Part shown: piece after piece, positions 54,419 to 62,536 of the stretch
Position numbering within the stretch: position 1 is the first letter of the stretch
Layout of the letters: each line of letters begins with the position of its first letter
NCBI GenBank assembly: GCA_945873205.1
Contig: CAMCCC010000002.1
Span: forward strand, 62,001-126,000
Direction of reading: 5' to 3'
Source of the DNA: an uncultured bacterium
Lineage (GTDB): Bacteria; Bacillota; Clostridia; Oscillospirales; Oscillospiraceae
DNA length: 64,000 bases
Program-made: the position numbers and the translations under genes
Notes under the pieces: model-generated
What the model was told of the DNA's origin: nothing
What the model saw: only the letters and a program-made list of their open reading frames with translations
Database searches by the model: none

Positions 54419-55120
54419 TCATCCCCTCAAAAGTGTCCTCCACGTTTCCCCGCCGGCTTCCCCGTCGGTTTCCAGATTGTTGTCCGCCTGAAAGCCCGTA
54501 ACCGCCCGGCTGGTCAGCACGCCGAAGATGCCGTCGCAGTCCCCGGTGTAGTAGCCCCGGGCTGCCAGCAGCTGCTGCACGGTGGTGACGGCGGCATCCT
54601 CCATCCCCTGTTTCAGCAGCGGCAGCCTGACATTATAATAATATGTAGGCTTCATGCTGTCCTTCACTGGCTTCTCCCCGTCGCCTGTGTACCGCAGCAC
54701 ACAGTCCCAGGGGTAGTTGCGGTAGGGCCGTACCAGGAACTCCCGGCCTGTCTGGTCGCCGGACTGGCCACCGGTAACGCCGCCGTTTTCATTGATGCTG
54801 GCCTCCACCTCCATGCCCTTGCCGCAGTACATGGCCGTGTGGTGCCGGCTATTCAGCAGCACGTCGCCCCGCTGCAAGCCTGTCCCTGTGGCCAGATCAA
54901 TACCGTCCGTCACATCCTCAAACCCGCAGCGGAGGAACACTCCACGCATATTACCGGTATAAGTGGCGCCGTTGCTCTTGACAGGTACACCCGCCATCTC
55001 CCATGCGGCAATCACCGCGCTGGAGCAGTCATAGTCCGGGCCCCAGCGGTTGGCCTGGTCATAGCCGTGGCTGTCATCTGCCGCCCAGGCCTCCATCCGG
55101 GCTGTCGCTCTCTCCTTCAT
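54419..55120 (-). CDS. Endolysin: NlpC/P60-like amidase with peptidoglycan-binding domain
   Basis: A 233-residue wall hydrolase. The N-terminal catalytic part has YDCSSAVIAAWEMAG with the nucleophile Cys and GDVLLNSRHHTAMYCG with the His. A C-terminal domain of about 65 residues (VTTVQQLLAARGYYTGDCDG, FGVLTSRAVTGFQADNNL) is the repeat type that binds peptidoglycan. No signal peptide, so release depends on the holin, as expected. It comes before the two lysis membrane proteins. Confidence 0.9.
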   Translation of the reverse strand: MKERATARMEAWAADDSHGYDQANRWGPDYDCSSAVIAAWEMAGVPVKSNGATYTGNMRGVFLRCGFEDVTDGIDLATGTGLQRGDVLLNSRHHTAMYCGKGMEVEASINENGGVTGGQSGDQTGREFLVRPYRNYPWDCVLRYTGDGEKPVKDSMKPTYYYNVRLPLLKQGMEDAAVTTVQQLLAARGYYTGDCDGIFGVLTSRAVTGFQADNNLETDGEAGGETWRTLLRG

Positions 55121-55141
55121 TGATTTTCACCCTCATCGTAA

Positions 55142-55177
55142 TTACTTGCCGCACTTGCCGCCTTTCTTCCTGGCCAT
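55142..55177 (-). CDS. Eleven-residue basic peptide (MARKKGGKCGK)
   Basis: A tiny frame with an ideal ribosome site AGGAGGTGAGGAAC directly before ATG. The product is Lys/Gly-rich with one Cys. It fills the gap between the 50-residue gene and the endolysin, where no other gene fits. It may be a real micropeptide or serve only to bring ribosomes to the endolysin start. Confidence 0.45.
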   Translation of the reverse strand: MARKKGGKCGK

Positions 55178-55190
55178 GTTCCTCACCTCC

Positions 55191-55343
55191 TCAGGCATAG
55201 CTGGCAGCTGCCAGCTCCGTCAGTTCGGTGTACTGCTCATCGCTGAGACGATTGCAGGCGTAGAACACATCCAGCTTGTTCTGGGCCTCCTCTGCGGTTT
55301 TGTAGAAATTCCGGCTGATCAGCCGCTTCATTGCACTATACAT
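55191..55343 (-). CDS. Small phage protein, XkdX-like
   Basis: A 50-residue protein: MYSAMKRLISRNFYKTAEEA, QNKLDVFYACNRLSDEQYTEL and TELAAASYA. The size, Tyr-rich helix pattern and position after fibre genes resemble the XkdX class of tail-associated proteins; this is only a resemblance. The ATG overlaps the previous stop region by 8 nt and has GGAGG 9 nt before. Confidence 0.6.
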   Translation of the reverse strand: MYSAMKRLISRNFYKTAEEAQNKLDVFYACNRLSDEQYTELTELAAASYA

Positions 55344-55653
55344 TCTCCATTACCTCCAGATCACTGTTGTACACTTCCTCAACCAATGCCGCAATTTCCT
55401 CCATGGCTTTGGTTTGTTCCTCCTCATAGAGGGCCTGCAGTTCCGCCAGAATTTTGTAATCCCGCCAGGGGGCGATCATCTCACCGGTGAACACCTGCCC
55501 GTCCTCCCGTGTCCAGCTCTGTCCGGTCGGCACAAAGCGGTAGCCCTCGATAAACTGTCTGCACTTTCCATCAAAAGCGTCCGTCTCCACAGCTGTCAGG
55601 CCATCACCGGCGGAGGTATGGCATTTATAATTACTGTCTATGTAGATCGTCAT
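55336..55653 (-). CDS. Phage protein of unknown function, tail-region
   Basis: A 105-residue soluble protein. It begins TIYIDSNYKCHTSAGDGLTA, has a compact middle (CRQFIEGYRFVPTGQSWTRE) and an acidic helical end (LYEEEQTKAMEEIAALVEEV). Similar short proteins commonly follow tail-fibre genes in gut Firmicutes prophages. No catalytic motif is visible. It sits 12 nt after the preceding gene and overlaps the next. Confidence 0.65.
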   Translation of the reverse strand: MTIYIDSNYKCHTSAGDGLTAVETDAFDGKCRQFIEGYRFVPTGQSWTREDGQVFTGEMIAPWRDYKILAELQALYEEEQTKAMEEIAALVEEVYNSDLEVMENV

Positions 55654-55665
55654 TTGTCATGCCTC

Positions 55666-56361
55666 CTAAACAAGATAAACCTCTTTGATTTGTACCGAAC
55701 CACTATCGGTATCACCCATTGATGCCCCATAACCGACATATTTACTACCTGATATAGCGCTTATATCCAGTTCAAACGGAACGGTATCACTTGAGCCTTC
55801 TATCAATTGTCTACCGTCATAGCTACCGCTTGAAACAGGGTTTTCAGGGACAGAACTGCATACACAAATCCCCTGTGTGGCGTCAGGAGCTGAGTTGTAC
55901 GACACGAGCATACACAGTTTTCTGTAGTTTGTAATATCAACTTTCTTATACCAGAAGCAAATGCCCATATATTGCTGGTGGACCGATTTTAATGAAATGG
56001 TTACTTTGTCAGCCCCGTAACTAATAGACGCACCATCGGAGTATTCTTTGGAGAACGACCAATTACCGCCAACATCAGTACATTTGTCTCCATTTTTGTA
56101 CAAGTACAGTCTGTAGGACAACTCCACGCTCACAGCTTGTCCTTCGGATGTGATGCTCACTGCCTTGCTCGCCGTGTCCGTTCCGTCTGTGCAGCTCACC
56201 GTCCACTCTCCAACAGTCACATTGAACAGTGCCTTGCCGCTGGTGTCCCGGGCTTTCAGTGTTTTTGTCCCGCTTACGCAGGTACAGACGCTGCCCACAG
56301 GGTAGGTCACCGCGATCACAGCGCGCAGCCTGGCCCCAGCCACATTGGTTTTTCCTACCAT
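55666..56361 (-). CDS. Phage structural protein with beta-sandwich region (fibre-associated)
   Basis: A 231-residue protein without signal peptide. The first half looks like a PEGA/carboxypeptidase-regulatory-type beta domain (YPVGSVCTCVSGTKTLKARD, GKALFNVTVGEWTVSC). The second half is a carbohydrate-binding-like jelly-roll with Tyr/Ser strands. Base use here is lower in GC than in flanking genes, which hints at separate descent, as is common for host-range genes. Likely a distal receptor-binding or decoration protein. Confidence 0.6.
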   Translation of the reverse strand: MVGKTNVAGARLRAVIAVTYPVGSVCTCVSGTKTLKARDTSGKALFNVTVGEWTVSCTDGTDTASKAVSITSEGQAVSVELSYRLYLYKNGDKCTDVGGNWSFSKEYSDGASISYGADKVTISLKSVHQQYMGICFWYKKVDITNYRKLCMLVSYNSAPDATQGICVCSSVPENPVSSGSYDGRQLIEGSSDTVPFELDISAISGSKYVGYGASMGDTDSGSVQIKEVYLV

Positions 56362-56376
56362 AGTCTCACCGCCTCC

Positions 56377-57582
56377 TTATTCCACCGGGGTGCAGACAAT
56401 GGCGGGAATCGTCATCGCCTCCGGGATTTCACTGGCGTAGAGGTACACCCCGCCGTCGTAGCTTGCTGCCACCGGGGCAAAGCTTCCGCTCATGGCATCC
56501 GCCGGGGAGAAGCTGACCTCCGCGTAGTGCTTCGCCGTCACGCCATTGCAAGACACTGCTGCCCGGTATGGGAAATCGCTGTAAGTGGTATCGCTTACCC
56601 AGGCCGATGCATCCAACGCTTTTTCGGTGAAGGCCAGCACCTTCACATCGGCCGCCAGCTTTGCACGGGTGACAGCGCCGACCTGAATGTTGTCGGTTTC
56701 CACCGCCAGCGGGTCGGTGCCGCCGGCCTTGTGCTGGGCCGCGTGACCGGCAATGTGGGCCAGGCTCCAGTTAAAGGTGGCCTCCGTGCCGCCGAAGCCC
56801 TCCTTCACCGCCAGCGCATAGGGACTTTCTCCGCTGTCGCCCTTGTCCCCCTTCTCGCCCTTGTCCCCCCGGATGTTCACCGTCTCCGGGTTGGGCAGGC
56901 CCTTGTCATTGACCCAGCTGAGATTGCCGCTGCCGTCTATTTGGGGGCTGAAGGTGGCGCCGTTTTCTCCGTTGTCCCCCTTTGGCCCCTGGATGGAGCC
57001 GTTGTTGACCCAGCAGTCGTTCAGCCCGTCGTACACATAGATGAGATATGGCGCCTCCGTGCCCACGCCGTAGGCGTCGCCCCGCTCCGGCGTTTCCACC
57101 GCCGTTGTCAGCGCTTCCAGGCTCTCATAGTAGCCCAGAATCCGGAAATCACTGCCGTCCAGTGCCCCGCTCTCGATCTGCGCCTCAATGGCCCTGGCCT
57201 TTTCCAGAGCCAGATTGGCCTTGCTGTCCACCTGTTCCGCCACCGACAGCGGGATCTGGTGCAGCGGCTCGTCGATCAGCCCGCTCTCCCGCACCTGCAG
57301 CAGCACCGGCACCGTGGTGATTCTGGTTTCCTCCCTGTGGCCTGTCAGATACACTTCCCACTGCCCCAGGCTGAGATTCAAGTGCATCCCGCTGCCGATC
57401 TCATCGTTTTCCAGGTTCAGGTCATAGACCGTCTCTCCCTGGCGGAAGTGGGCCCACTTGGAGCAGCCTTCCCATTCTTCTCCGCTGAAATGGAACCGGG
57501 CCGTCAGATAGTCCCTGGAATTGGCGGCAATGACCGGGCTTGTGAAGCGTATGGTCTGCCCGTCAATGTAAAACTCCATCAT
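56377..57582 (-). CDS. Phage tail-fibre/baseplate protein with collagen-like segments
   Basis: A 401-residue protein. The N-terminal ~125 residues form a baseplate-attachment-type beta domain (EWEGCSKWAHFRQGETVYDL). A helical stretch follows, then Gly-X-Y runs SIQGPKGDNGENG and NIRGDKGEKGDKGDSGE, the collagen-like triple helix of many phage fibres. The region HIAGHAAQHKAGGTDPL is a typical fibre motif. The C-terminal 120 residues probably bind the host surface. Start codon ATGATG overlaps the stop of a 39-codon gene. Confidence 0.82.
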   Translation of the reverse strand: MMEFYIDGQTIRFTSPVIAANSRDYLTARFHFSGEEWEGCSKWAHFRQGETVYDLNLENDEIGSGMHLNLSLGQWEVYLTGHREETRITTVPVLLQVRESGLIDEPLHQIPLSVAEQVDSKANLALEKARAIEAQIESGALDGSDFRILGYYESLEALTTAVETPERGDAYGVGTEAPYLIYVYDGLNDCWVNNGSIQGPKGDNGENGATFSPQIDGSGNLSWVNDKGLPNPETVNIRGDKGEKGDKGDSGESPYALAVKEGFGGTEATFNWSLAHIAGHAAQHKAGGTDPLAVETDNIQVGAVTRAKLAADVKVLAFTEKALDASAWVSDTTYSDFPYRAAVSCNGVTAKHYAEVSFSPADAMSGSFAPVAASYDGGVYLYASEIPEAMTIPAIVCTPVE

Positions 57583-57698
57583 TTTTTCTCCCTCTCCTCC
57601 GCCTCATTCAGTTTCTGCACCAGCCGCACCAGATAATCCCTCAGCTGCCGCAGCTGGTTTTCCGGGCTTCCCCGCAAAATTGGAGGGTATTCCTGCAT
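57579..57698 (-). CDS. Small phage protein, 39 residues
   Basis: MQEYPPILRGSPENQLRQLR, then DYLVRLVQKLNEAEEREKK: a Pro-rich head and an amphipathic helix. It starts immediately after the stop of the 581-residue gene (TAA then ATG) and its stop overlaps the fibre gene start. Too short for confident function; similar micro-genes stand at this place in related prophages as linkers between structural genes. Confidence 0.65.
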   Translation of the reverse strand: MQEYPPILRGSPENQLRQLRDYLVRLVQKLNEAEEREKK

Positions 57699-59444
57699 TT
57701 ACATATCACTCCCTATCTCCAGTATGTGGGCCAGAGAGAACAGCTTGAACTGCCCCTTTCCCTCCAGCCGCAGCTGCATATGGTCGCAGCGCCTTGGGCA
57801 GACCGGCACCGTCACCGTCCCCGTGCCGCTGAGCCGTACCCTGCCCTTGCTCTCCCAAATCCCGCTGGAGTCGTACTGGATAAACACATCCATCCAGGCC
57901 CCCTCCTCCATGCTGAGCCGCAGGTTGATGCGGGAAATGTATTTCTTGTCCGGGTACTCGTAGTAGAGGATCCCGCTCTCCGCCATCCAGGGCACAAAGC
58001 TCTCCCGCTTGCCCTGGCTGCCGCTGATGCTCCAGAGACAGTCCTCCGTCATGGCGTACAGCTCATTGTCCAGCCGGGCGAAGTACTTCACCGGCAGCGT
58101 GTCCTCCTTCATCCAAAGGGCCCTGCCGATGTCGTAAACAAACACCTGGCGTAGCCCTTTCGAATTGTCCATGGCGATGTAGTACTTGTCCCCCACGGAG
58201 CCTGCCGCGGCGTTGAAGTAGCGCTCCTCCCCCAGCTTTTCCGACACACTCACCGGGAAGCCCCCCTGATAGGCGCAGACCTCGTTGTCCGCCTTGTAGT
58301 ACAGCGTCTCGTTCACCACCGCCAGACTCCGGTGGCTGCCCGGCTGTACCCCCCGGCAAACCGTCTCCGTCAAACGGTGGGCGCCATAGGAGGACACCGT
58401 CACCTTGTGGATGTTGTTCTCCTTGAAGAACATGGGGCTGCCCAGATAGTTCACCGCCCCCGTCCAGGGCCCGTCGGAGCCTACCGAGGCCGTCCAGGAA
58501 TCGGTGCTCAGCCCCTGGTATTGCCGCCAGTTTTTGAAGTCCCCCAGGGCGCAGCCGTAAATCTCATTGATGTTCCGCTCCCCGTCATTGCCGTAGCGGC
58601 AGCCCCACAGCCGGTTCTGGCTCTCGCAGACAAAGTCCATCTCCGGCACCGTCCGCTGGATATGGATGCTGCCCTCTGTCTGCTCCAGCGCCTGCCGCAT
58701 CAGCCCCACAATGACGATGTAGTCCGGCTCTCCCTGGCCGCCGCCGATGGCCTGGATGATCTTGCTGCCGTTGAGGCTCTCCTCCTGGCAGCCGGCGATC
58801 TCCACCCCGTCCAATGCCCGGAACAGCCTCGGCAGTTCCCCCTGGGACACAAAGCGCAGCCTGGTGTATACCGTGGGGATCTCCACCCAGCTCTGGCTCT
58901 CGCTGCTCCATTGCTTCAGGACGTCTGCCTCCCCGGAACTGTCGATCCAAAGCTCCCCGTTTTCCGGGTTCGCCTTAGGCTCGTCCGCCACCCGGGGCGT
59001 CTGGTATTCCGTGCCGTCCAACCGGCAAAGGGTGCCCTTCACCGTTCCCGCGGAGCTGTAGCGGGCCTCCATGCTGCCGTAGTCTGTAGGGTCTGCCGTG
59101 TTGTAAAACAGCTTGTCCGGGAAGATGCAGATGTAAGCCCCCATGCTCACCAGCTGCTTCTCCCCTTCCGATACGGTCACCGGGGTCTCCTCCCCGCCGT
59201 ACCACAGCCGCCCCTTTTCTATGTAAGCCAGCTTTTCCTTGGCCAGCATCCCGCCGGGCTGCTCCAGCCGCAGCATTTCCCCCCTGCTTTCCCGGCAGGA
59301 CAGCATGGGATAGCTGGCGCTGGAGAGGTTCATCATGTCGTAAAATTCGTTCTTTTTGATCTTCATTCTGTGGTCATAGCCCCGGAAGCTGTCGATCACT
59401 TCCCGCTTGCTGGCCACCTGGGGCAGCCTGGGAAATACAGGCAT
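57699..59444 (-). CDS. Large phage structural protein (head-tail or tail spike region)
   Basis: A 581-residue protein of mostly beta strands. It begins MPVFPRLPQVASKREVIDSF and includes YDMMNLSSASYPMLSCRESR, WGCRYGNDGERNINEIYGC and GAVNYLGSPMFFKENNIHKV, an arrangement like a beta-propeller. Proteins of this type occupy the adaptor/stopper-to-tail position in short-tailed phages. The start with AAAGGAGGTGGGGAG is chosen; a longer frame upstream would translate intergenic sequence. No tape-measure or tail-tube gene lies between it and the capsid. Confidence 0.7.
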   Translation of the reverse strand: MPVFPRLPQVASKREVIDSFRGYDHRMKIKKNEFYDMMNLSSASYPMLSCRESRGEMLRLEQPGGMLAKEKLAYIEKGRLWYGGEETPVTVSEGEKQLVSMGAYICIFPDKLFYNTADPTDYGSMEARYSSAGTVKGTLCRLDGTEYQTPRVADEPKANPENGELWIDSSGEADVLKQWSSESQSWVEIPTVYTRLRFVSQGELPRLFRALDGVEIAGCQEESLNGSKIIQAIGGGQGEPDYIVIVGLMRQALEQTEGSIHIQRTVPEMDFVCESQNRLWGCRYGNDGERNINEIYGCALGDFKNWRQYQGLSTDSWTASVGSDGPWTGAVNYLGSPMFFKENNIHKVTVSSYGAHRLTETVCRGVQPGSHRSLAVVNETLYYKADNEVCAYQGGFPVSVSEKLGEERYFNAAAGSVGDKYYIAMDNSKGLRQVFVYDIGRALWMKEDTLPVKYFARLDNELYAMTEDCLWSISGSQGKRESFVPWMAESGILYYEYPDKKYISRINLRLSMEEGAWMDVFIQYDSSGIWESKGRVRLSGTGTVTVPVCPRRCDHMQLRLEGKGQFKLFSLAHILEIGSDM

Positions 59445-59466
59445 CTCCCCACCTCCTTTTATCTTT

Positions 59467-59832
59467 TCAGAACCGGAATCCGCTGCCCCGGTTTCGGTGC
59501 CGGCGGCTGCGGCAAACCCAGTCCCGGAACTGCTGGTACGCCGCGTTGTACAGCACGATCTGCTGGTTGTACTTTGCGCTTTCAAAGTTCTCCGCCGCGA
59601 TCATCGCCTGCAAATACCGGCAGTAAATACTCTGGGCATAGGGCATGGGGATCAGCAGTTCTTCTTCCCCCGTGCGGTATTCTCCCGGCTTCACCGCCTG
59701 CTCGTAGTAGTCGCTTATCAGTTCCTCAAACACCTGCCCGTCCAGCACCGCCAGCCATTTCAGCTTTTGCTCCACGCTGTACTGGTTTGGCTCCAGAACA
59801 TCCACCTGCCCAATGGCCTCCATTGCTTTCAC
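59467..59832 (-). CDS. Phage protein, 121 residues, connector-like
   Basis: Helical at first, with EAIGQVDVLEPNQYSVEQKL and FEELISDYYEQAVKPGEYR, then ELLIPMPYAQSIYCRYLQAM, and a basic, Arg-rich end. The initiation codon is a GTG with GAGGGG 10 nt upstream; an ATG three codons later is also possible. Position next to the capsid genes suggests a head-tail connector, but no homology is certain. Confidence 0.6.
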   Translation of the reverse strand: MKAMEAIGQVDVLEPNQYSVEQKLKWLAVLDGQVFEELISDYYEQAVKPGEYRTGEEELLIPMPYAQSIYCRYLQAMIAAENFESAKYNQQIVLYNAAYQQFRDWVCRSRRHRNRGSGFRF

Positions 59833-59961
59833 GCCTTATTCCCCCCTCTCCAAATAAGTTGCTCTCCCCAAAGGCTCCCCTCCGCCGCTTCACAAAAACC
59901 GCAGGGGCGTGCATTGTGTCCGTCCGCCTGTTGATAGGATGCAGTGTCGTTTCCCCGCCCC

Positions 59962-60020
59962 AAAGCCTTCCCCTGGAGGGGAAGGTGCCCAGTGCGCACA
60001 CTGGGCGGATGAGGTGGCAT
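59962..60020. repeat. Dispersed repeat family A, half copy, inside the prophage
   Basis: AAAGCCTTCCCCTGGAGGGG, AAGGTGCCCAGTGCGCACAC and TGGGCGGATGAGGTGGCA; the reverse complement of the right half of the full copies. Confidence 0.8.
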
Positions 60021-60068
60021 AGGCTTCCCCTTCTCAAGGGGAGCAGGCGCGAAGCGCCTGAGAGGTTC
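60021..60068. repeat. Dispersed repeat family C, copy 1
   Basis: AGGCTTCCCCTTCTCAAGGG, a hairpin GGCGCGAAGCGCC and CTGAGAGGTTC. The second copy is at 60248-60302 in the same orientation. Confidence 0.7.
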
Positions 60069-60104
60069 GTTCTCCTACAGGCGAGCCTGGGACTGCTGCC
60101 CCTG

Positions 60105-60241
60105 GCGCCCTCTGACGAGGGAGCTGTCAGCGAAGCTGACTGAGGGAGAGATTTTTAACAGTCAGATCAGTCAGGCTTATATTTTCTCTCCCTCCGTCAA
60201 AAATCAATGATTTTTGCCACCTCCCTCGTCAGAGGGAGGCT
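60105..60241 (+). repeat. Dispersed palindromic repeat family B, copy 2
   Basis: The same element as 9934-10070 in opposite orientation, with complete terminal inverted repeats and the same internal hairpins GTCAGCGAAGCTGAC and CAAAAATCAATGATTTTTG. Confidence 0.8.
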
Positions 60242-60247
60242 TGAAAT

Positions 60248-60302
60248 AGGCTCCCCTTCTCAAGGGGAGCTGGCTTTTGCGCAGCAAAAGACTGAGAGGT
60301 TC
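60248..60302. repeat. Dispersed repeat family C, copy 2
   Basis: AGGCTCCCCTTCTCAAGGGG, a hairpin CTTTTGCGCAGCAAAAG and ACTGAGAGGTTC. The two C copies bracket the B element. Confidence 0.7.
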
Positions 60303-60345
60303 CCCTCCCTTGGCTCCCTCTCTGGTAGCCAAAGGTGGGCTTGTC

Positions 60346-60549
60346 TTACTTGTTCTTCATGCCGTCCACGTTTTCATAGAAGATGTCCGCCGCTCTCTCA
60401 CTGCGCTCTATCTCCTCCGCCACGAACCTGGGCACCATGGACTTCTTGCCCCGGGGCAGCAGATAGTTCACCCCGTTCACCGCCACAAAGAAATTGGGGT
60501 CCTCCCGGTCAGCCCCTCTGGGGATGTATACTTCTATTCTCTCGTTCAT
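60346..60549 (-). CDS. Small phage protein next to the capsid gene
   Basis: A 67-residue soluble protein: MNERIEVYIPRGADREDPNF, FVAVNGVNYLLPRGKKSMVP and an acidic helix ending. This short type is a regular companion of N4-gp56-type capsid genes in gut prophages, probably a head-completion or decoration protein. It lies 14 nt after the capsid stop. Confidence 0.72.
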   Translation of the reverse strand: MNERIEVYIPRGADREDPNFFVAVNGVNYLLPRGKKSMVPRFVAEEIERSERAADIFYENVDGMKNK

Positions 60550-60563
60550 CTTCTCGTCCTCCC

Positions 60564-61655
60564 TCAGTTGATTTCATCCACCGCGCTGAAGCTGGAGGTG
60601 CTCATCACCCGCAGCAGCCGCTCGGGATAGAGGATGGTGGCGCCGTTGGTCTCGAACTTGTAGCCGATGGTGCTGAACTGGTTCAGCGGGCCGCCGATCT
60701 CCCCCTTGTCGTGGATGATCATTTCCAGGGCGCCGCCCTCCGGGTCAATGATGCCGAAGCTGTCCTTGCCGAAGAAATAGGTGGCATAGCTGACGCCGCC
60801 TGCCTTGTTCTGGTAGCTGTTGCCGCCCAGCACCGGGGCGAATACGTTCTCAATGAAGCGCACGCCGTGCAGCTCGCCGATCTCGCCGTTGAACAGCTCC
60901 TCGGGAGCGGCGTACTTGTGGGCCTCGATCCAGCCCTCGCACTCCCTCAGGTCGTGGGCCACCGAGGGGTGCACCACCGCGTAGTAGCGGCCGTTGATGC
61001 GGGGCACCCGGTTCTTCTTCATGATGGTCACCGCCTTGTTGATCATGGCGGGGGTCAGCAGGGCCCAGCCGTCGGTGTCGGCGGCGCCCATGGCGGCGCA
61101 GCTGACGGGGGTGGACTTCACCTGGCCGCTGGTTTTGTCGATGTTGTCGCAGTAGAGCACATTGGTGCCCATCAGCAGCGCGTCCCGGATCAGCTTCTCC
61201 TGGGTCTCCGCGGCGGAAGCGCCCATCTCCTCCGTGGCGCCCAGAATCACATCGTCATAGGCCCGCAGCTCCAGCTTGTCGGTGATGGCGGTGTAAGTGC
61301 CGTACTGGTCCACGCTGCCGGTGACAGTGGTGACGCCGAACTTCTGGCCCGTGGGGATCACGCCCTCGGTCAGCTTGGCCGCCCGCTCAAAGGTGTTCCA
61401 CTTGCGCCATTCCACGCTGCCGTGGTGATTGGCGGGCAGAGCCTGCCGCTTGGCGAACTGGGCGTAGAACAGCTCGCTTCTGGCGTTTTCCAGCAGCTCC
61501 GTGTCGTAGAAGGCCTTCAGCTCCGGGGCCAGGGTCTTGTCGCCGTCAAAGCCGGCGGTGCTGCCGGTGCCCGCATTCACATAGCCCTCCGTACCGTTGA
61601 CCACGGTGCCGGCGTCAGCAAAAAACTGCAGTTCGATTCTTTCCATTTTCTCCAT
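60564..61655 (-). CDS. Major capsid protein, N4-gp56 family
   Basis: A 363-residue HK97-fold coat protein of the N4-gp56 family. Family traits include AFYDTELLENARSELFYAQF, VEWRKWNTFERAAKLTEGV, GTYTAITDKLELRAYDD, INGRYYAVVHPSVAHDLREC and IDPEGGALEMIIHDKGEIGG. The N-terminus, MEKMERIELQFFADAGTV, contains LQFFA, the recognised cutting signal of Prp proteases (as in the start of ribosomal protein L27 of Staphylococcus), and a Prp homologue is encoded three genes upstream. Maturation by removal of the first 11-12 residues is therefore likely. AAAGGAG precedes the start. Confidence 0.93.
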   Translation of the reverse strand: MEKMERIELQFFADAGTVVNGTEGYVNAGTGSTAGFDGDKTLAPELKAFYDTELLENARSELFYAQFAKRQALPANHHGSVEWRKWNTFERAAKLTEGVIPTGQKFGVTTVTGSVDQYGTYTAITDKLELRAYDDVILGATEEMGASAAETQEKLIRDALLMGTNVLYCDNIDKTSGQVKSTPVSCAAMGAADTDGWALLTPAMINKAVTIMKKNRVPRINGRYYAVVHPSVAHDLRECEGWIEAHKYAAPEELFNGEIGELHGVRFIENVFAPVLGGNSYQNKAGGVSYATYFFGKDSFGIIDPEGGALEMIIHDKGEIGGPLNQFSTIGYKFETNGATILYPERLLRVMSTSSFSAVDEIN

Positions 61656-61680
61656 ATTTTTCTCCTTTGTCCTTGTTTTT

Positions 61681-62448
61681 TCATGAGCCGTAGGGCAGCT
61701 TCTTTCCCTGGGCCTTGGCCTGATAGATTCGCTTTTTCAGCTCCTCCCGCTGCTCCCTGGTCATCTGCCGGGGGTCGCCGCTGCCGGCGCTGGCGCTCTG
61801 CCCGCCCCGCAGCTCCCTGGGTCTGGCCCTGCCGGCACTGACCGCCTGCACCGCCGATTCCAGGCTGGCCCGGGCCAGCCGCTGCCCCAGTTCTCTGTGG
61901 TGAACCGCGTAGTAGGCCTCCTCCAGACTCAGCCCCGTGTGGGGCGCCGTCAGCCGCAGGAACGCCGGGTTCTCCAGTTCTCTTTCCAGGTCGAAGTCCG
62001 GCACGCTCTGCCGCAGCGCTTCCTCCTGCTGATGCAGCCTTTCCAGCTGCTCTCTCGCCTGAGCCGCTCTCCGCTCCGCCTCGCCGCTGCGCTGCGCCCG
62101 CTCTCTGCGTATCGTCTCCACCAGGGCCGCAGGGTCCGCTTCCTGTCCCTGACTTCTCTCCATCCCGAAGCTCTTGCAGAGCTCATCCATGGCCGCGTCC
62201 AGCCGCTTGAGCCGCTCCTCATTTCCCTGCCGGTCCCTGAGCCGCTTTTTCACAATGCCCTGGACCTGCCTGTCATATTCGCTTCGGTATTCCGGGTCTG
62301 CCATGATCTCCGCCCAGCTCATCCGCTGACCGTTTTGGCCCTCCCGGCTTTCCTCCTGCTGCCCGGCGTCGGCAGCGCTTACGCCCGTTGTCTCCCCCTG
62401 CTCTTCCTCTGCGAAGAATTGCAGGCCAAAACCTTTTTCCCGCTCCAT
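61681..62448 (-). CDS. Phage scaffold protein
   Basis: A 255-residue acidic/basic helical protein directly before the capsid gene. Charged coiled-coil stretches (GIVKKRLRDRQGNEERLKRL, RRERAQRSGEAERRAAQARE, QLERLHQQEEAL) are typical of scaffolds that guide prohead assembly and are then removed. Its start reads MEREKGFGLQFFAEEEQ, so it shares the LQFFA Prp-cut motif with the capsid. GGAGGAGACCCC precedes the ATG. Confidence 0.88.
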   Translation of the reverse strand: MEREKGFGLQFFAEEEQGETTGVSAADAGQQEESREGQNGQRMSWAEIMADPEYRSEYDRQVQGIVKKRLRDRQGNEERLKRLDAAMDELCKSFGMERSQGQEADPAALVETIRRERAQRSGEAERRAAQAREQLERLHQQEEALRQSVPDFDLERELENPAFLRLTAPHTGLSLEEAYYAVHHRELGQRLARASLESAVQAVSAGRARPRELRGGQSASAGSGDPRQMTREQREELKKRIYQAKAQGKKLPYGS

Positions 62449-62536
62449 GGGGTCTCCTCCTTATATTCTGCATTTCTGCATCTCAGCGCCGCCGTTGCGC
62501 CCCGGCGGCGCTGTTAAGGGCTGCTTTCTTCCGGCC

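Noticed and set aside
60207..61841. A 544-codon plus-strand frame
   Set aside because: Antisense to the capsid gene and repeats; the capsid has family motifs and ribosome site.
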